From an uncultured Flavobacteriaceae bacterium (GTDB taxonomy: Bacteria > Bacteroidota > Bacteroidia > Flavobacteriales > Flavobacteriaceae), in assembly GCA_947493175.1 (NCBI GenBank), contig CANLQD010000005.1:1-64000 (forward strand): a DNA stretch of 64,000 nucleotides. Reading direction: 5' to 3'. The number at the start of each line of letters is the position of its first letter. Within the stretch, counting starts at the first letter, position 1. Below the pieces are notes generated by a model, which did not search any database, had not been told where the DNA came from, and saw nothing but the letters and a program-made list of their open reading frames with translations. Made by a program: the position numbers and the translations under genes. Shown here in pieces: positions 62,375-64,000 of this stretch.

Positions 62375-63049
62375 TCACTTCTTTTTTCCTTGCAGAATAA
62401 AATCTTTTAGGTAGTAAGGCTCAAAGTATGCCACATCTTCAAAATCATTCAATTTGAATTTTTCGAAAGAAAGCGAGCCCATTTCCCTTGCCGAAGGCAC
62501 CGTACCAGTGTTAAAAACCAGTTGCTCCCCGAACACTATTCCTTTGCACTTTTCGGCACCACTTCCTAAAAGCAGCACTTTTCCTTGTTGTACATACGCC
62601 TTAAATGAGTGCTCGTCGATGATTTCGGCACGTGTCTCCCTTAGCTGTTGCCTATTTTTATCGAAGACCGCAGCATATACTTCCATACGCCGTGCATCGA
62701 GCAAGGGAATAATGAAATCTACCTCCCCACCCACCGATTGATAGGACATACTCTTCAAGGTGGGGATCGATAGCAAGGGTATATCCAAAGAAAAACACAG
62801 GCCTTTGGCCGAGGAAACCCCGATACGAAGTCCTGTATATGACCCAGGGCCCATACTAACAGCCACTGCATCTAAATCCGAAATTTTTAGGGAAGCCTGT
62901 TCGAGAACATCTTCTATAAACAGGTGCAACTGTTCCGAATGTGAATAATTTGCCGAGTTATACTCTTTTAATGCTTCCGTTCTGCCATTGATTGCAATAC
63001 TGACGGAGCAATTGGTAGTCGCGGTTTCAAGATTTAAAATTGTAGCCAT
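62375..63049 (-). CDS. tsaB: tRNA threonylcarbamoyladenosine biosynthesis protein TsaB
   Basis: 224 aa from MATILNLETATTNCSVSIAING (ATG 63049; an ATG four codons upstream is less likely). TsaB is the ASKHA-fold partner of TsaD in t6A37 tRNA modification. Family motifs are ETATTNCSVS, YSHSEQLHLFIEDVL, LDAVAVSMGPGSYTGLRIGVSSAKGLCFSLDIPL and FIIPLLDARRMEVYAAVFD. It lies 20 bp after the TolC-type gene's end on the same strand. Confidence 0.95.
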   Translation of the reverse strand: MATILNLETATTNCSVSIAINGRTEALKEYNSANYSHSEQLHLFIEDVLEQASLKISDLDAVAVSMGPGSYTGLRIGVSSAKGLCFSLDIPLLSIPTLKSMSYQSVGGEVDFIIPLLDARRMEVYAAVFDKNRQQLRETRAEIIDEHSFKAYVQQGKVLLLGSGAEKCKGIVFGEQLVFNTGTVPSAREMGSLSFEKFKLNDFEDVAYFEPYYLKDFILQGKKK

Positions 63050-63068
63050 AATGGGCTGCAAAGATATA

Positions 63069-64000
63069 TTAGTTCAGGGCAATCGGGATACCAAAATAGA
63101 ATTCCAATATTTTTAATCGGAAGATATAGTCGTATTTGGTTCGTACTACCTGCGCAGCCGCATCGTCTAATCGCGCTTGGGCTTGACTAAAATCAAAAGC
63201 GTTCATTAATCCCACATCAAAACGTTCTTTGGAATACTGATACGCTAAGTTGCGTGCCTCCAGCGTTTTTTCTGCTGCTTCATAAGCCTTATAGAATGTA
63301 GTGACATCGACATAGGCCTGGTTGATTATATTCTCCAAATCAAGTTTATCCTGTTCGAGCTGTAGTTTGGCTCGCTCCAAGGCAATCTTTGACCTTTTGA
63401 TATTGTTTTTTACACTAAATCCGTTGAAGATAGGTACATTTAATTGTACACCATAAGCGACCCCATCAAAAATCCAGAGCTGATCCACAAAATTTGGTGT
63501 AAAAAATTGTGGCGGTGCATCCGCGGGAAGACCTGCCACTGGAATCTGTGCTACATCTGAATAGCGTGTGCCATAGTTTGCAAACGCCCCTAAAGTCGGC
63601 AAAAGTGCCCCCTTACTGATTTGCAAATCTTTCTCTGCCAGTTCTACGTTCGACTTTGAAAGCTTGATATCGTTTCTGAATTCCAATGCCTTTGCAAAAA
63701 TCGTATTCGGGGAATTGTTCAGAATATCGGAAATAGGTATTTCGAACACTTCATCGGAGGTATCGAAATTCTCATAATCTGTAATTTGAAGCAGCTGTGC
63801 GAGTCCAATTTTAGAAATTTTAACAGAGGCCTCTGCATTTACAATTTGTTGTTCCTGACCTGCCGCGGTAGCCTCAATCTCCAACAAATCTCCCTTTGGC
63901 ACTACCCCCGACTCTACCAACTCCATGGTCCTTTTCAAATCTTGCTCCGTGACCTGGTATTGTGCCTGCGCAACTTTTAATGCTTCTTTGTTAGAAACCA
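63069..64000 (-). CDS. TolC-family outer-membrane efflux protein (3' part; gene continues past 64000)
   Basis: About 310 residues are visible; the frame is open to the edge and its first internal ATG (63938) is not the start. Residues resemble the TolC helical barrel: QDLKRTMELVESGVVPKGDLLEIEATAAGQEQQIVNAEAS, LAQLLQIT, LEFRNDIKLSKSNVELAEKDLQISKGALLPTLGAFANYGT, a repeat of the same type around YGVQLNVPIFNGFSVKNNIKRSKIALERA, and FDVGLMNAFDFSQAQARL. These proteins form the outer-membrane duct of multidrug or type I export systems. Membrane-fusion and pump genes would be expected downstream of, or before, it outside the window. Confidence 0.93.
   Translation of the reverse strand, partial: VSNKEALKVAQAQYQVTEQDLKRTMELVESGVVPKGDLLEIEATAAGQEQQIVNAEASVKISKIGLAQLLQITDYENFDTSDEVFEIPISDILNNSPNTIFAKALEFRNDIKLSKSNVELAEKDLQISKGALLPTLGAFANYGTRYSDVAQIPVAGLPADAPPQFFTPNFVDQLWIFDGVAYGVQLNVPIFNGFSVKNNIKRSKIALERAKLQLEQDKLDLENIINQAYVDVTTFYKAYEAAEKTLEARNLAYQYSKERFDVGLMNAFDFSQAQARLDDAAAQVVRTKYDYIFRLKILEFYFGIPIALN

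Overview
The window is a chromosomal segment of a member of the Bacteroidota, most probably a marine Flavobacteriaceae. The evidence is a SusC/SusD pair with a hybrid two-component regulator, two PorP/SprF genes and a type B gliding-motility C-terminal domain (type IX secretion), many CarboxypepD_reg-like and OmpA/PD40 domains, and a Bacteroidota-type promoter (TTTG, 18 bases, TAAATTTG) ahead of a tRNA. Taxonomy was inferred from these families only; no search was run.

Region 1 (1-3571): a 189-bp tandem repeat made partly of NNYTTG hexamers runs into the 5' end of mutS. After mutS come tRNA-Gly(GCC) and tRNA-Leu(UAA), each followed by a terminator-like hairpin. Region 2 (3632-8713) is an accessory patch. 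It holds a gene remnant cut by a broken IS3-type transposase, an AT-rich deacetylase/FkbM methyltransferase pair, an IS110-type remnant, an HTH-domain gene, and almost 1 kb with no convincing gene. One exact 18-bp motif occurs on both sides of the deacetylase/FkbM pair.

Region 3 (8714-14554) is a complete curli (functional amyloid) operon: a major curlin, a strong intergenic hairpin, a CsgB-like minor curlin, a CsgE with an N-terminal CsgH-like region, CsgF, a CsgG with a beta-barrel-like C-terminal extension, and a propeller lipoprotein. Region 4 (15101-16780) is one gene joining an alpha/beta hydrolase, a degenerate cyclase-homology domain and an AraC DNA-binding domain.

Region 5 (16858-32921, minus strand) is a polysaccharide utilisation locus: SusC, SusD, a hairpin, a GH115-like protein, a GH92 alpha-mannosidase, a hybrid two-component regulator, myo-inositol oxygenase and an SSS symporter. 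An alpha-glucuronidase-like enzyme, an alpha-mannosidase and inositol oxygenase together suggest a substrate with mannose, glucuronate and inositol, such as the head group of glycosyl inositol phosphorylceramides. This is an inference.

Region 6 (33342-40516): an envelope cluster (DUF5777 barrel, YceI, OB-fold protein, quadruple-repeat lipoprotein), a membrane-anchored LytTR regulator, a SanA-like protein and an atypical Nramp-like transporter. Region 7 (40595-47193): OmpA/PD40 protein, PorP/SprF and a large type IX-secreted multi-domain protein. Region 8 (47339-64000): mostly housekeeping and envelope genes (fabD, gamma-carbonic-anhydrase-like, a LytS/LytTR-type pair, rhodanese-DUF4349-VWA operon, an Ig-like/PKD lipoprotein with a second PorP/SprF, a NifU-domain protein, dodecin, MscS, tsaB and the 3' part of a TolC-type gene running off the end).
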